Positions 36,458 to 43,981 of a stretch of DNA of 43,981 nucleotides are shown here, one piece after another. A program made the position numbers and the translations under genes. The stretch is from an uncultured Gammaproteobacteria bacterium (GTDB taxonomy: Bacteria > Pseudomonadota > Gammaproteobacteria > Francisellales > CACEW01): contig CACEWE010000011.1 of NCBI GenBank assembly GCA_902563055.1, positions 1-43,981 on the forward strand. Reading direction: 5' to 3'. Position 1 is the stretch's first letter. Each line of letters opens with the position of its first letter. Under the pieces are notes generated by a model. That model saw only the letters and a list, made by a program, of their open reading frames with translations. It was not told the origin of the DNA and made no database searches.

Positions 36458-37480
36458 TTAAAACCAAGGACCAATATGCCAACGAACCAAAAAGGCTAAA
36501 ACTAAAATCCACACTAATGTTACTGGAATAAATACTTTCCAGCCTAAACGCATAATTTGATCATAGCGGTAGCGAGGAAAAGTTGCTCTAATCCATAAGT
36601 ATACAAACATAAATAAAGCCATTTTCATAAACAACCAAATAATTCCTGGCACCCAAGATGTCAGATGATCAAGCACAGGAATCGAGGCAAAAGGCGATAG
36701 CCAACCACCCATAAAAAAGGTACTCACTAAAGCTGTAATTAAAATCATGTTTGCATATTCTGCCAAGAAAAATAGCGCAAAACGCATCCCTGAATATTCA
36801 ACATGACAGCCAGCAACAATTTCAGACTCCCCTTCTACCGTATCAAATGGTGCACGGTTTGTTTCTGCAATGCCTGAGATAAGATAAACAATAAATAAAG
36901 GAAATAGCGGAATAAAATACCAATGCCAAATACCACCTTGCTGCGCAATAACAATACCAGAAATATTGGTAGTACCCGCAGCCATAATGACGCCAACTAA
37001 AGCAAAGCCCATCGCCAATTCATACGAAACCACTTGTGCAGCAGCACGCAATGCCCCATACATAGCATATTTTGAATTTGAAGCCCACCCGGCAATGATT
37101 AAACCATAAACCCCAAGAGAGGTTAGGGCAAAAAGAACTAATAAACCCGCATTCACATCTGCCAACACCATTTTTGCGCCAAAAGGCACCACCGCCCAAG
37201 CAGCAACAGCTGGAATAAAAGTAATGGCTGGAGCTAATGCAAATAAAACTGGATTAGCTTTAGCTGGCATAATAAGCTCTTTTAGCAACAGCTTCACCCC
37301 ATCGGCAATAGGCTGCAACAAACCCCCAAATCCGACGCGGTTTGGACCAATGCGATCTTGCATATAACCAATCACCTTACGCTCAAAATAAGTAAAGTAG
37401 GCTACGCCCAATAAAAGTGGAACAACAATAAGTAGAATTTTACCTAGGGTTAATAAAATATAAAGTATTATGGCTTCCAT
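36458..37480 (-). CDS. nuoH: NADH-quinone oxidoreductase subunit H
   Basis: NuoH forms much of the quinone-binding chamber at the joint between the membrane and peripheral arms. The 340-aa protein has the conserved [19 protein letters not shown] loop, [39 protein letters not shown] (seen as [20 protein letters not shown]), and [17 protein letters not shown]. Length and residues are ordinary. Its ATG overlaps the nuoG stop by one base. Confidence 0.97.
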   Translation of the reverse strand: MEAIILYILLTLGKILLIVVPLLLGVAYFTYFERKVIGYMQDRIGPNRVGFGGLLQPIADGVKLLLKELIMPAKANPVLFALAPAITFIPAVAAWAVVPFGAKMVLADVNAGLLVLFALTSLGVYGLIIAGWASNSKYAMYGALRAAAQVVSYELAMGFALVGVIMAAGTTNISGIVIAQQGGIWHWYFIPLFPLFIVYLISGIAETNRAPFDTVEGESEIVAGCHVEYSGMRFALFFLAEYANMILITALVSTFFMGGWLSPFASIPVLDHLTSWVPGIIWLFMKMALFMFVYLWIRATFPRYRYDQIMRLGWKVFIPVTLVWILVLAFLVRWHIGPWF

Positions 37481-39825
37481 TATGCATGCACCTTCTTCAA
37501 TGAAATATCCTCAAAAGCTTGACCAATAGCACTGGTTTGTGCCATTTTTTGGCTCACAAAAACTGAATCTTCCGCCATTTCAATCGAACAATCTGCAGCC
37601 ATCTCTATCTCTAAACTTGCCTGATTGAGCGCAACCTGATCGCCATTAACAATATCTAAAACTTTGGCCAATTGCGGACTCATTTGAATATGCGATGCTT
37701 TTTTTACAGCCTGTGTTTGGTTCAATGCTGCTGCGCGGCGCACTAAAGCATCACTGTTTAAACCACTATCGTAAGGAATCTGCATACACTTCACTTTTTG
37801 TTTTTTATCACTATCTGTAGCTTGATAAGAGGCTACTGCAGAGGCACTGGATTGTTTTTTAGCAAGCTCAAAACATTCACTTGCAACTTCCTGGGCACTT
37901 TGGTAATCAAAGCCTTCAAGATCAAGGTAATTACCTAATACGCGCAACACTTTCCATAAAGGTCTTGCCATACCTGGTGGTTTTATTGCACCACAAAAGC
38001 CTTGCCTTAAGCCTGAAACATTCACATAAGTTCCTGAGGTTTCAGTAAAGCTTGAAACAGGGAACACTACATCAAAATATTGCGCCATAGCCTCATCTAT
38101 ATAGGGCATAAAGCCCACAACCATTTCACTTTGGCTTAACATTGCTGCAGTTTTAGCTGCAAACAAGGTATCTAAGTGTGGCTCTAGCGCCATCACAAAA
38201 AACAAACTCTCACTTTGATCACCTTCAAGCATCTCAACCCACGTTGAGCCTGCTTTATCTACTGCCAAACCACCTGGCAAACGGTGTGGTAAAAATCCTG
38301 CAATAGAGGCGCCTCTGGTATTAGGACCATGACTTAATTGACCACCTTTAGCACCAACAAGTTGTTTAATTTTTTCTATCCAATAAAGAAGATTTGCAAA
38401 ATCTGGATGCGCTTGAATATACTCACCCCAAAGCACTACTGGAGCCTGAGCTTTAAGCAAAACCTTGGCAAAAGATGCTAGAGCTTTAGGCATTTTAGGC
38501 AGGGCTTTTTTAGCCTCCAATGCGCCATAAAATGCTTTTAAATCTTCTACCCACACATCTGGACGACTCATGTGAAGCGTGTCTTGCTCCCAAGTTGCTC
38601 CAAAATCCGCTGGATTAAAAGAAAGCACCTGTGCTCCATTTAAACTTGCTTGACGAATCCGAGTTTGTAACAAAGGTTGGTTAGCACGAATATGAGCACC
38701 AATAATACATATAGCATCACTTTGAGCAATTTCTTCTAGGCTGCAATTAATCCCAGGCTCCACAGACTCAGCATCCGCTTGTGAAAAATCACTTTGCACT
38801 ACCCGATAGTCAAGATTATTGCTACCAAGAGCACGAACTATTTTTTGTAATAAATAATATTCCTCAACTGTCGCTGTAGATCCTGCTAAAGCATGAATCT
38901 GTTCAGGACTCTCTTGGCGTTTTTTAACCTGTTTGGTCACATATTCAAAAGCTTCTTCAAAGCTTACTTTATCCCACTGACCATTACGCTTAATCATCGG
39001 TGTTTGAAGTCGGTCTTGATGACTTAAGCCTTGATAACTAAACCGATCACGATTTGAAATCCACACTTCGTTGATCTCTTCGCATTCTCTAGGTACAACA
39101 CGCATCACTTCATTACGTCGAGTATGTACTTCAACGTGCGAACCTAAACAATCATGTGGCGCAATGGCTGGTCGGGCTTGATATTCCCACGAACGACCAC
39201 GATAACGACTTGGCTTTGCGGTAAGCGCGCCAACTGGACATAAATCAATAACGTTACCGGAAAGCTCAGAATCAGCACTATTTGATAAAAATGTTCCAAT
39301 CTTGCTGGTTTCACCTCTAGAGTTCATGCCAAATTCTCGAAGTCCTGCCACTTCCGTACCAAAACGTACACAACGCGTACAGTGGATACAACGCGTTAAA
39401 TCAGTTGCGATTAATGAGCCAATATCAGGATCACTAACCACTCTCTTGCGCTGCTCATAACGGCTATAGTCATTACCATAACCCATCGCCACATCTTGAA
39501 GCTCACATTCCCCGCCCTGATCACAAATAGGACAGTCCAGCGGGTGATTAATCAATAAAAACTCCATCACTGCTTTTTGATATTCTAAAGCTTTTTTTGA
39601 TGTGGTATGAACCACCATACCTTCTGCAACAGGTGTTGCGCAGGCAGGAAGGGGCTTGCGGGATTTTTCAACATCCACCAAACACATACGACAGTTTGCT
39701 GCAATAGAAAGCTTCTTATGGTAACAGAAGCGCGGAATGGTAATGCCATGCTTGTCAGCAGCTTCTATAATCATGGTGCCCTGCTCAACCTGCAAAGCTT
39801 GATCATCAATATTAACATTAATCAT
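37480..39825 (-). CDS. nuoG: NADH-quinone oxidoreductase subunit G
   Basis: NuoG holds one 2Fe-2S and two 4Fe-4S clusters. N1b ligands are in [20 protein letters not shown] and the following CATP segment. N5 has the His plus three Cys in [19 protein letters not shown]4 is in [16 protein letters not shown] with CPVGAL downstream. The C-terminal ~550 residues are a degenerate molybdopterin-oxidoreductase domain. The extra N7 cluster motif found in E. coli is not visible (only one Cys, in [10 protein letters not shown]). The frame extends to a GTG at 39864 inside nuoF; I prefer the ATG at 39825 ([14 protein letters not shown]), 19 bases after nuoF, because homologues start there, although no strong ribosome binding site is seen. 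Confidence 0.93.
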   Translation of the reverse strand: MINVNIDDQALQVEQGTMIIEAADKHGITIPRFCYHKKLSIAANCRMCLVDVEKSRKPLPACATPVAEGMVVHTTSKKALEYQKAVMEFLLINHPLDCPICDQGGECELQDVAMGYGNDYSRYEQRKRVVSDPDIGSLIATDLTRCIHCTRCVRFGTEVAGLREFGMNSRGETSKIGTFLSNSADSELSGNVIDLCPVGALTAKPSRYRGRSWEYQARPAIAPHDCLGSHVEVHTRRNEVMRVVPRECEEINEVWISNRDRFSYQGLSHQDRLQTPMIKRNGQWDKVSFEEAFEYVTKQVKKRQESPEQIHALAGSTATVEEYYLLQKIVRALGSNNLDYRVVQSDFSQADAESVEPGINCSLEEIAQSDAICIIGAHIRANQPLLQTRIRQASLNGAQVLSFNPADFGATWEQDTLHMSRPDVWVEDLKAFYGALEAKKALPKMPKALASFAKVLLKAQAPVVLWGEYIQAHPDFANLLYWIEKIKQLVGAKGGQLSHGPNTRGASIAGFLPHRLPGGLAVDKAGSTWVEMLEGDQSESLFFVMALEPHLDTLFAAKTAAMLSQSEMVVGFMPYIDEAMAQYFDVVFPVSSFTETSGTYVNVSGLRQGFCGAIKPPGMARPLWKVLRVLGNYLDLEGFDYQSAQEVASECFELAKKQSSASAVASYQATDSDKKQKVKCMQIPYDSGLNSDALVRRAAALNQTQAVKKASHIQMSPQLAKVLDIVNGDQVALNQASLEIEMAADCSIEMAEDSVFVSQKMAQTSAIGQAFEDISLKKVHA

Positions 39826-39844
39826 CGGGATATCGTTTTCGTTC

Positions 39845-41140
39845 TCACTCACTGATCGTCTCACTTTTTTTAGTTGGTTTTTTTACAGGCTGAATATAGG
39901 CTTCAAATTCATGACGAAACTTTGCAACATAACTTTGTATCGGCCATGCAAAGGCCTCTCCAAAGACACAAATCGTATGACCTTCCACTTTATTAGCCAC
40001 ATCAACCAGAAGATCTATATCTTCCATTTTGGCAGTTCCATCAAGAATGCTTTTGGTAATTCTTGTTACCCAGCCAGAGCCCTCACGGCACGGGGTACAC
40101 TGACCACAAGATTCTTCATCATAAAATTCCAATAAACGATACAGCACTTCAACCATACACCGGGTTTCATCCAACACCATTACCGCACCAGAGCCCAGCA
40201 TAGAGCCAGCATTAGCAACAGAATCGTAATCCATCGTACAGGCAAGCATTTCTTCACCGGTTAGAATTTTACAAGAACTACCGCCTGGAATGACCGCTTT
40301 AATTTTTTTATTTCCTTGCACCCCACCTGCTAGCTCAAGTAGCTTGGTAAAAGGCGTGCCCAATGGAACTTCAAAATTACCTGGTTTTGCCACATCGCCT
40401 GTAACACTGAAAATTTTCGTGCCACCATTATTAGGAATACCCATATCTAAAAACCATTGACCACCATGTTCTAAAATAGGCGGAACCGAGGCATAGGTTT
40501 CGGTATTATTAACATTAGTTGGACGGCCATAAAGACCATGATTAGCTGGAAATGGCGGCTTAAAACGTGGCTGGCCTTTTTTGCCCTCCATAGAATTTAA
40601 CAAAGCCGTTTCTTCACCGCAAATATAAGCGCCGGCGCCAAGATGATTATAAACCTCTATGGAAATATCTGATCCTAAAATATTTTTACCTAATAAATTT
40701 TGCGCTCTAGCTTCTTCAATCGCTTTCTCCACTCGCTCAAAGGGCAACATAAATTCACCACGAATATAGTTATAAGCTGATTCAGCTCCCACACAATAAC
40801 AAGCAATTAACAAGCCCTCTACCAATTGATGCGGATTATAGCGCATAATATCGCGATCTTTACACGTACCTGGCTCACCTTCATCAGAATTACAGACAAT
40901 GTATTTAGCACCAGGAGCATTACGCGGCATAAAACTCCACTTTAAGCCGGTTGGGAAACCCGCACCACCGCGGCCGCGCAAACACGAAAGCTTAACTTCC
41001 TCAATAATTTCACCAGGCCGGGTTTTATTTTCAATAATTTTACGCCAAGCACTATAACCACCTAAGGAACAATAGTTTTCAAAACTCCAAGGCTCATCTT
41101 TAAATTTTAGGGTGCGCAAACAAACCTGATTTAATTCCAT
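39845..41140 (-). CDS. nuoF: NADH-quinone oxidoreductase subunit F (NADH and FMN site)
   Basis: NuoF binds NADH, FMN and cluster N3. Visible are [20 protein letters not shown] (FMN/NADH glycine loop), [35 protein letters not shown], and [15 protein letters not shown] with a later Cys in [10 protein letters not shown]. The 431-aa length is typical. Its start overlaps the end of nuoE by 10 bases, consistent with coupled translation of the two partners. Confidence 0.97.
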   Translation of the reverse strand: MELNQVCLRTLKFKDEPWSFENYCSLGGYSAWRKIIENKTRPGEIIEEVKLSCLRGRGGAGFPTGLKWSFMPRNAPGAKYIVCNSDEGEPGTCKDRDIMRYNPHQLVEGLLIACYCVGAESAYNYIRGEFMLPFERVEKAIEEARAQNLLGKNILGSDISIEVYNHLGAGAYICGEETALLNSMEGKKGQPRFKPPFPANHGLYGRPTNVNNTETYASVPPILEHGGQWFLDMGIPNNGGTKIFSVTGDVAKPGNFEVPLGTPFTKLLELAGGVQGNKKIKAVIPGGSSCKILTGEEMLACTMDYDSVANAGSMLGSGAVMVLDETRCMVEVLYRLLEFYDEESCGQCTPCREGSGWVTRITKSILDGTAKMEDIDLLVDVANKVEGHTICVFGEAFAWPIQSYVAKFRHEFEAYIQPVKKPTKKSETISE

Positions 41141-41676
41141 GATTCGTCCTCCTGAATTTTCTCAAGAATTTGATCCACTTTTTCTTCATTTAGATCTGCG
41201 ACATAATCTTTGTTTAATTGCATCATCGGCGCGTCAACACACGCCCCCAAGCATTCAACCGTTTTTAAACTATACCGACCATCAGCCGTGGTTTGGCCCT
41301 TTTTAATGCCTAGTTTTTTAGAAAGATAGCTAATAATATCGTCACTACCACGCATTTTACACGAGAGATTATCACACACACAAAAGCGATATTTCCCCTG
41401 AGGCTCAAAGGAATACATCGAATAAAAAGTGGCAACCTCCTCAACCGCAATCGGATCCATTTCCAAATAATTGGCCACCGCCAAAATAGCTTGATTATCC
41501 AAAGAATGCGTTGCGCTATGATCTTGCACAATCGTTAATGCCTGCATAACCGCAGATTGTTTTTGGTCTTTAGGGTATTTTTTTACCCAATGGTCAATTT
41601 CTTTACGCACTTTAGGGGTCAAAATCTTTGATAGGTCCTGATCTACGCTGGTTTTTTCAACTTTTAAACTTGTCAT
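41131..41676 (-). CDS. nuoE: NADH-quinone oxidoreductase subunit E (2Fe-2S)
   Basis: NuoE carries cluster N1a beside NuoF. The 181-aa thioredoxin-like protein has the ligand pattern CDNLSC (C-x4-C) and [14 protein letters not shown] (C-x3-C), and the conserved [22 protein letters not shown] segment before them. Length and order are standard. It is 11 bases from nuoD. Confidence 0.96.
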   Translation of the reverse strand: MTSLKVEKTSVDQDLSKILTPKVRKEIDHWVKKYPKDQKQSAVMQALTIVQDHSATHSLDNQAILAVANYLEMDPIAVEEVATFYSMYSFEPQGKYRFCVCDNLSCKMRGSDDIISYLSKKLGIKKGQTTADGRYSLKTVECLGACVDAPMMQLNKDYVADLNEEKVDQILEKIQEDESWN

Positions 41677-41687
41677 GTTTCTTTTCC

Positions 41688-42953
41688 TTACCGATCCACA
41701 TCACCTAGTACAATATCTATCGTTGCAATAATGGCTGGGGCATCTGCTAACATATGCCCTTTAAGCATTTCATCAATAGCACTTAAATGAACAAAACTTG
41801 GTGGTCTAATTTTCACGCGATAGGGTTTATTAGCACCATCTGAAACCAGATAAATACCAAACTCTCCTTTAGGATGCTCCACCGCTTTATATACTTCCCC
41901 TTTTGGCAAACAATAGCCTTCAGTGGAAAGTTTGAATTGGTGAATAAGTGCCTCCATATCTTGTTTCATCATGGTGCGTGATGGCGGTGCAAATTTATGA
42001 TCAGCAACCATCACTGGACCTTTGTTTTGCTGTAACCATTTCACACACTGACGCACAATGCGATTCGACTGACGCATTTCCTCAACACGCACAAGATAAC
42101 GATCGTAGCAGTCACCTTCCTTGCCCACAGGAATATCAAAATCCATTTTATTATAGACTTCATACGGCGCCATTTTACGAAGATCCCAGGCCACACCAGA
42201 ACCTCTTAACATGGGCCCTGTAAAACCTAATGCTTTGGCACGCTCTGGCGTAACCACACCAATACCAACCGTACGCTGCTTCCATATTCTATTATCGGTT
42301 AAAAGCGTTTCATATTCATCAACACACGCTTCAAAACGCTCGGTAAAATCCCAGATAAAATCAAGTAGGCTTCCTTGGCGGTTTTCATTAAGCTTGTCCA
42401 CTTCTTTTTGACTTCGAGAGAGACCCTTTTCATATTGCGGCATCACATCTGGTAAGTCACGATACACACCTCCAGGACGAAAATAACATGCATGCATCCG
42501 CGCACCAGAAGCGGCCTCATAACAATCAAAAAGATCTTCGCGCTCTCTAAAGGCATATAAGAACACACTCATTGCGCCTAAATCTAGTGCATTGGCCCCT
42601 ATCCACATCAAGTGATTTAGAATACGGGTTATTTCTGAAAATAAGACACGAATATACTGCGCGCGCTCTGGAACCTGCAATCCAGCAAGCTCCTCAATGG
42701 CTAGCACATAAGCATGTTCATTAGCCATCATCGAAACGTAATCAAGACGATCCATATAACCAATGCTCTGATTATATGGCTTAGTTTCAGCAAGTTTTTC
42801 TGTTCCACGGTGCAAAAGACCAATATGCGGATCAGAGCCGACAACCGTTTCCCCTTCTAATTCTAAGATCAAGCGTAATACCCCATGCGCCGCTGGATGC
42901 TGAGGGCCAAAATTTAATGTGTAATTATCAAAGTCTTTAGTAATTTTGGTCAT
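41688..42953 (-). CDS. nuoD: NADH-quinone oxidoreductase subunit D
   Basis: NuoD lines the quinone pocket with NuoB. The 421-aa protein has [20 protein letters not shown] at the start (the His loop near quinone), [32 protein letters not shown], and ends in DIVLGDVDR, the conserved C-terminus related to NiFe hydrogenases. It is separate from nuoC (four-base overlap), unlike the E. coli nuoCD fusion. Confidence 0.97.
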   Translation of the reverse strand: MTKITKDFDNYTLNFGPQHPAAHGVLRLILELEGETVVGSDPHIGLLHRGTEKLAETKPYNQSIGYMDRLDYVSMMANEHAYVLAIEELAGLQVPERAQYIRVLFSEITRILNHLMWIGANALDLGAMSVFLYAFREREDLFDCYEAASGARMHACYFRPGGVYRDLPDVMPQYEKGLSRSQKEVDKLNENRQGSLLDFIWDFTERFEACVDEYETLLTDNRIWKQRTVGIGVVTPERAKALGFTGPMLRGSGVAWDLRKMAPYEVYNKMDFDIPVGKEGDCYDRYLVRVEEMRQSNRIVRQCVKWLQQNKGPVMVADHKFAPPSRTMMKQDMEALIHQFKLSTEGYCLPKGEVYKAVEHPKGEFGIYLVSDGANKPYRVKIRPPSFVHLSAIDEMLKGHMLADAPAIIATIDIVLGDVDR

Positions 42954-43639
42954 CGCTTGCCCTCCTGCTTTTGCTGGCTAATCTGGCCACGATTATCATC
43001 GCGAATCACCCTTGGCACTAGTATTCTTGGCTCAATTTCCACCTCGCCATAGACCACATCTTGCGCTTTTTCGTCATAACGCATTTCACTAAAGCCACTG
43101 ACTGGAAAATCTTTTCGTAGTGGAAAGTGGTTAAAACCATAATCCGTAAGAATACGACGCAAATCTGGATGTTGATCAAAAACCACACCAAACATATCAA
43201 AAGCCTCGCGCTCAAACCAATTGGCACTTGGCCAAAGTGCGCTGATAGATGAGACAATAAGATCTTCGCTTGTGACCGGAACCTTTAATCGCAAACGCAT
43301 GTTATGCTCAAGGCTTAGGAAATGGGATACCACCACAAAGCGCCCAGACTGACTTTTTTCCTCATCACTAGAGCCAGAATGCGCCTGCACCCCTCTGGAA
43401 AAACCAGAACCCGATGCCGTTTCCACATTCCAGTCCGCATTACCAAACTGCAGATAATCCACCACAGTAAGATCAATTAACTGCTCAAAAGCAAAATCTT
43501 TTTTTAAGGTTTGCGCTACCTCAAGGAGGTCATCGGAAGCCACGCGAATAGCAAGCATTTCTTTTTGGTACTCATAGCCCTCAAGCTGTCCTTTTGTGCT
43601 CTCAATGATTTTTTCGTACATTGCATTGATATCACTCAT
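42950..43639 (-). CDS. nuoC: NADH-quinone oxidoreductase subunit C
   Basis: A peripheral-arm subunit near NuoD, without a cofactor. The 229-aa protein ends with the conserved [29 protein letters not shown] (seen as [20 protein letters not shown]) and [14 protein letters not shown] sequence ([14 protein letters not shown]). A polar insert around residues 75-95 ([20 protein letters not shown]) separates two beta strands and appears lineage-specific. It overlaps nuoD by four bases. Confidence 0.95.
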   Translation of the reverse strand: MSDINAMYEKIIESTKGQLEGYEYQKEMLAIRVASDDLLEVAQTLKKDFAFEQLIDLTVVDYLQFGNADWNVETASGSGFSRGVQAHSGSSDEEKSQSGRFVVVSHFLSLEHNMRLRLKVPVTSEDLIVSSISALWPSANWFEREAFDMFGVVFDQHPDLRRILTDYGFNHFPLRKDFPVSGFSEMRYDEKAQDVVYGEVEIEPRILVPRVIRDDNRGQISQQKQEGKR

Positions 43640-43641
43640 TG

Positions 43642-43981
43642 TTATCGCCTTACCACTTTAGAATCTTGAATTTTGTTTTGTAGCTGCATAATTGCATATA
43701 AAAGTGCTTCCGCCGTGGGTGGGCAACCAGGAACGTATATATCAACCGGCACAATACGATCGCAGCCTCTTACCACTGAGTAGGAATAATGGTAATAACC
43801 ACCCCCATTAGCACAAGAGCCCATGGAGATAACCCATTTTGGATCGGGCATCTGGTCGTAAACCCGGCGTAAAGCCTTTGCCATTTTATTACACAAGGTA
43901 CCGGCAACAATCATCACATCAGACTGCCGCGGCGAGGGGCGAAATACGACACCAAAGCGATCCAAATCGTACCTAGAGGCC
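43642..43981 (-). CDS. nuoB: NADH-quinone oxidoreductase subunit B (5' end outside window)
   Basis: NuoB holds cluster N2, the last electron carrier before quinone. The visible part reads [20 protein letters not shown] from the window edge, then [33 protein letters not shown] and [18 protein letters not shown]. These supply the third and fourth cluster Cys residues; the tandem Cys pair lies in the missing N-terminal ~45 residues. The frame is open to the window end, so the gene is cut rather than broken. It is two bases from nuoC. Confidence 0.95.
   Translation of the reverse strand, partial: ASRYDLDRFGVVFRPSPRQSDVMIVAGTLCNKMAKALRRVYDQMPDPKWVISMGSCANGGGYYHYSYSVVRGCDRIVPVDIYVPGCPPTAEALLYAIMQLQNKIQDSKVVRR

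Overview
The window looks like a chromosomal segment of an AT-rich gammaproteobacterium, probably a Legionellales/Coxiella-like host-associated lineage. The gene order aspS-yebC-ruvC-ruvA, an atpIBEFHAGDC operon, a split (non-fused) nuoC/nuoD complex I operon, Coq7-type ubiquinone synthesis and adjacent metK-ahcY all fit that group. A secreted-type ankyrin-repeat protein and a very large low-complexity protein suggest interaction with a host cell. The lineage assignment is inference from gene content and order; no rRNA or tRNA was found.

Layout. 1-900: coq7 (+). 892-5320 (-): a large unrecognised gene, about 1470 codons, with its own promoter and ribosome binding site. It is interrupted by two in-frame TAA codons inside an Ala/Ser/Pro-coding trinucleotide tract, and a 12-base G run lies near its 3' end. 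5670-7104 (-): a DUF1295-type membrane protein and pdxH, then a decayed partial copy of the DUF1295 gene at 7308-7400. 7509-8591 (+): an unrecognised membrane protein. 8623-16048 (-): the complete ATP synthase operon with orn as its last gene. 16319-22548 (+): metK, ahcY, aspS, yebC, ruvC, ruvA, divergent from the ATP synthase operon. 22770-23330 (+): an unrecognised 186-aa protein where ruvB might be expected. 23454-26711 (-): purM, a PurQ-PurS fusion and purC. 26892-29998 (-): a 5'-truncated MFS transporter remnant, an ankyrin-repeat gene with a 495-bp internal duplication, and an intact MFS transporter whose 3' end matches the remnant. 30031-43981 (-): complex I genes nuoN back to nuoB, with nuoB cut by the window edge.

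Most genes are core energy and one-carbon metabolism. NADH dehydrogenase (nuo) and ATP synthase (atp) build and use the proton gradient, and Coq7 completes the quinone that complex I reduces. MetK and AhcY form the two ends of the SAM/SAH cycle that supplies methylation, including ubiquinone synthesis. PurM, PurQS and PurC are three consecutive steps of purine synthesis.

The accessory material sits in three islands: 892-5320, 7105-8591 and 26712-28790. The most interesting observation is the poly-G run at 964-975. With 12 G the large protein ends in a basic, Arg-rich tail. With 11 G the frame changes to a tail with Glu at -11, -13 and -17 and Leu at -3, which resembles a Dot/Icm (type IVB) C-terminal secretion signal. 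This is either a phase-variable effector or a homopolymer sequencing error, and the two in-frame stops upstream also allow simple gene decay.
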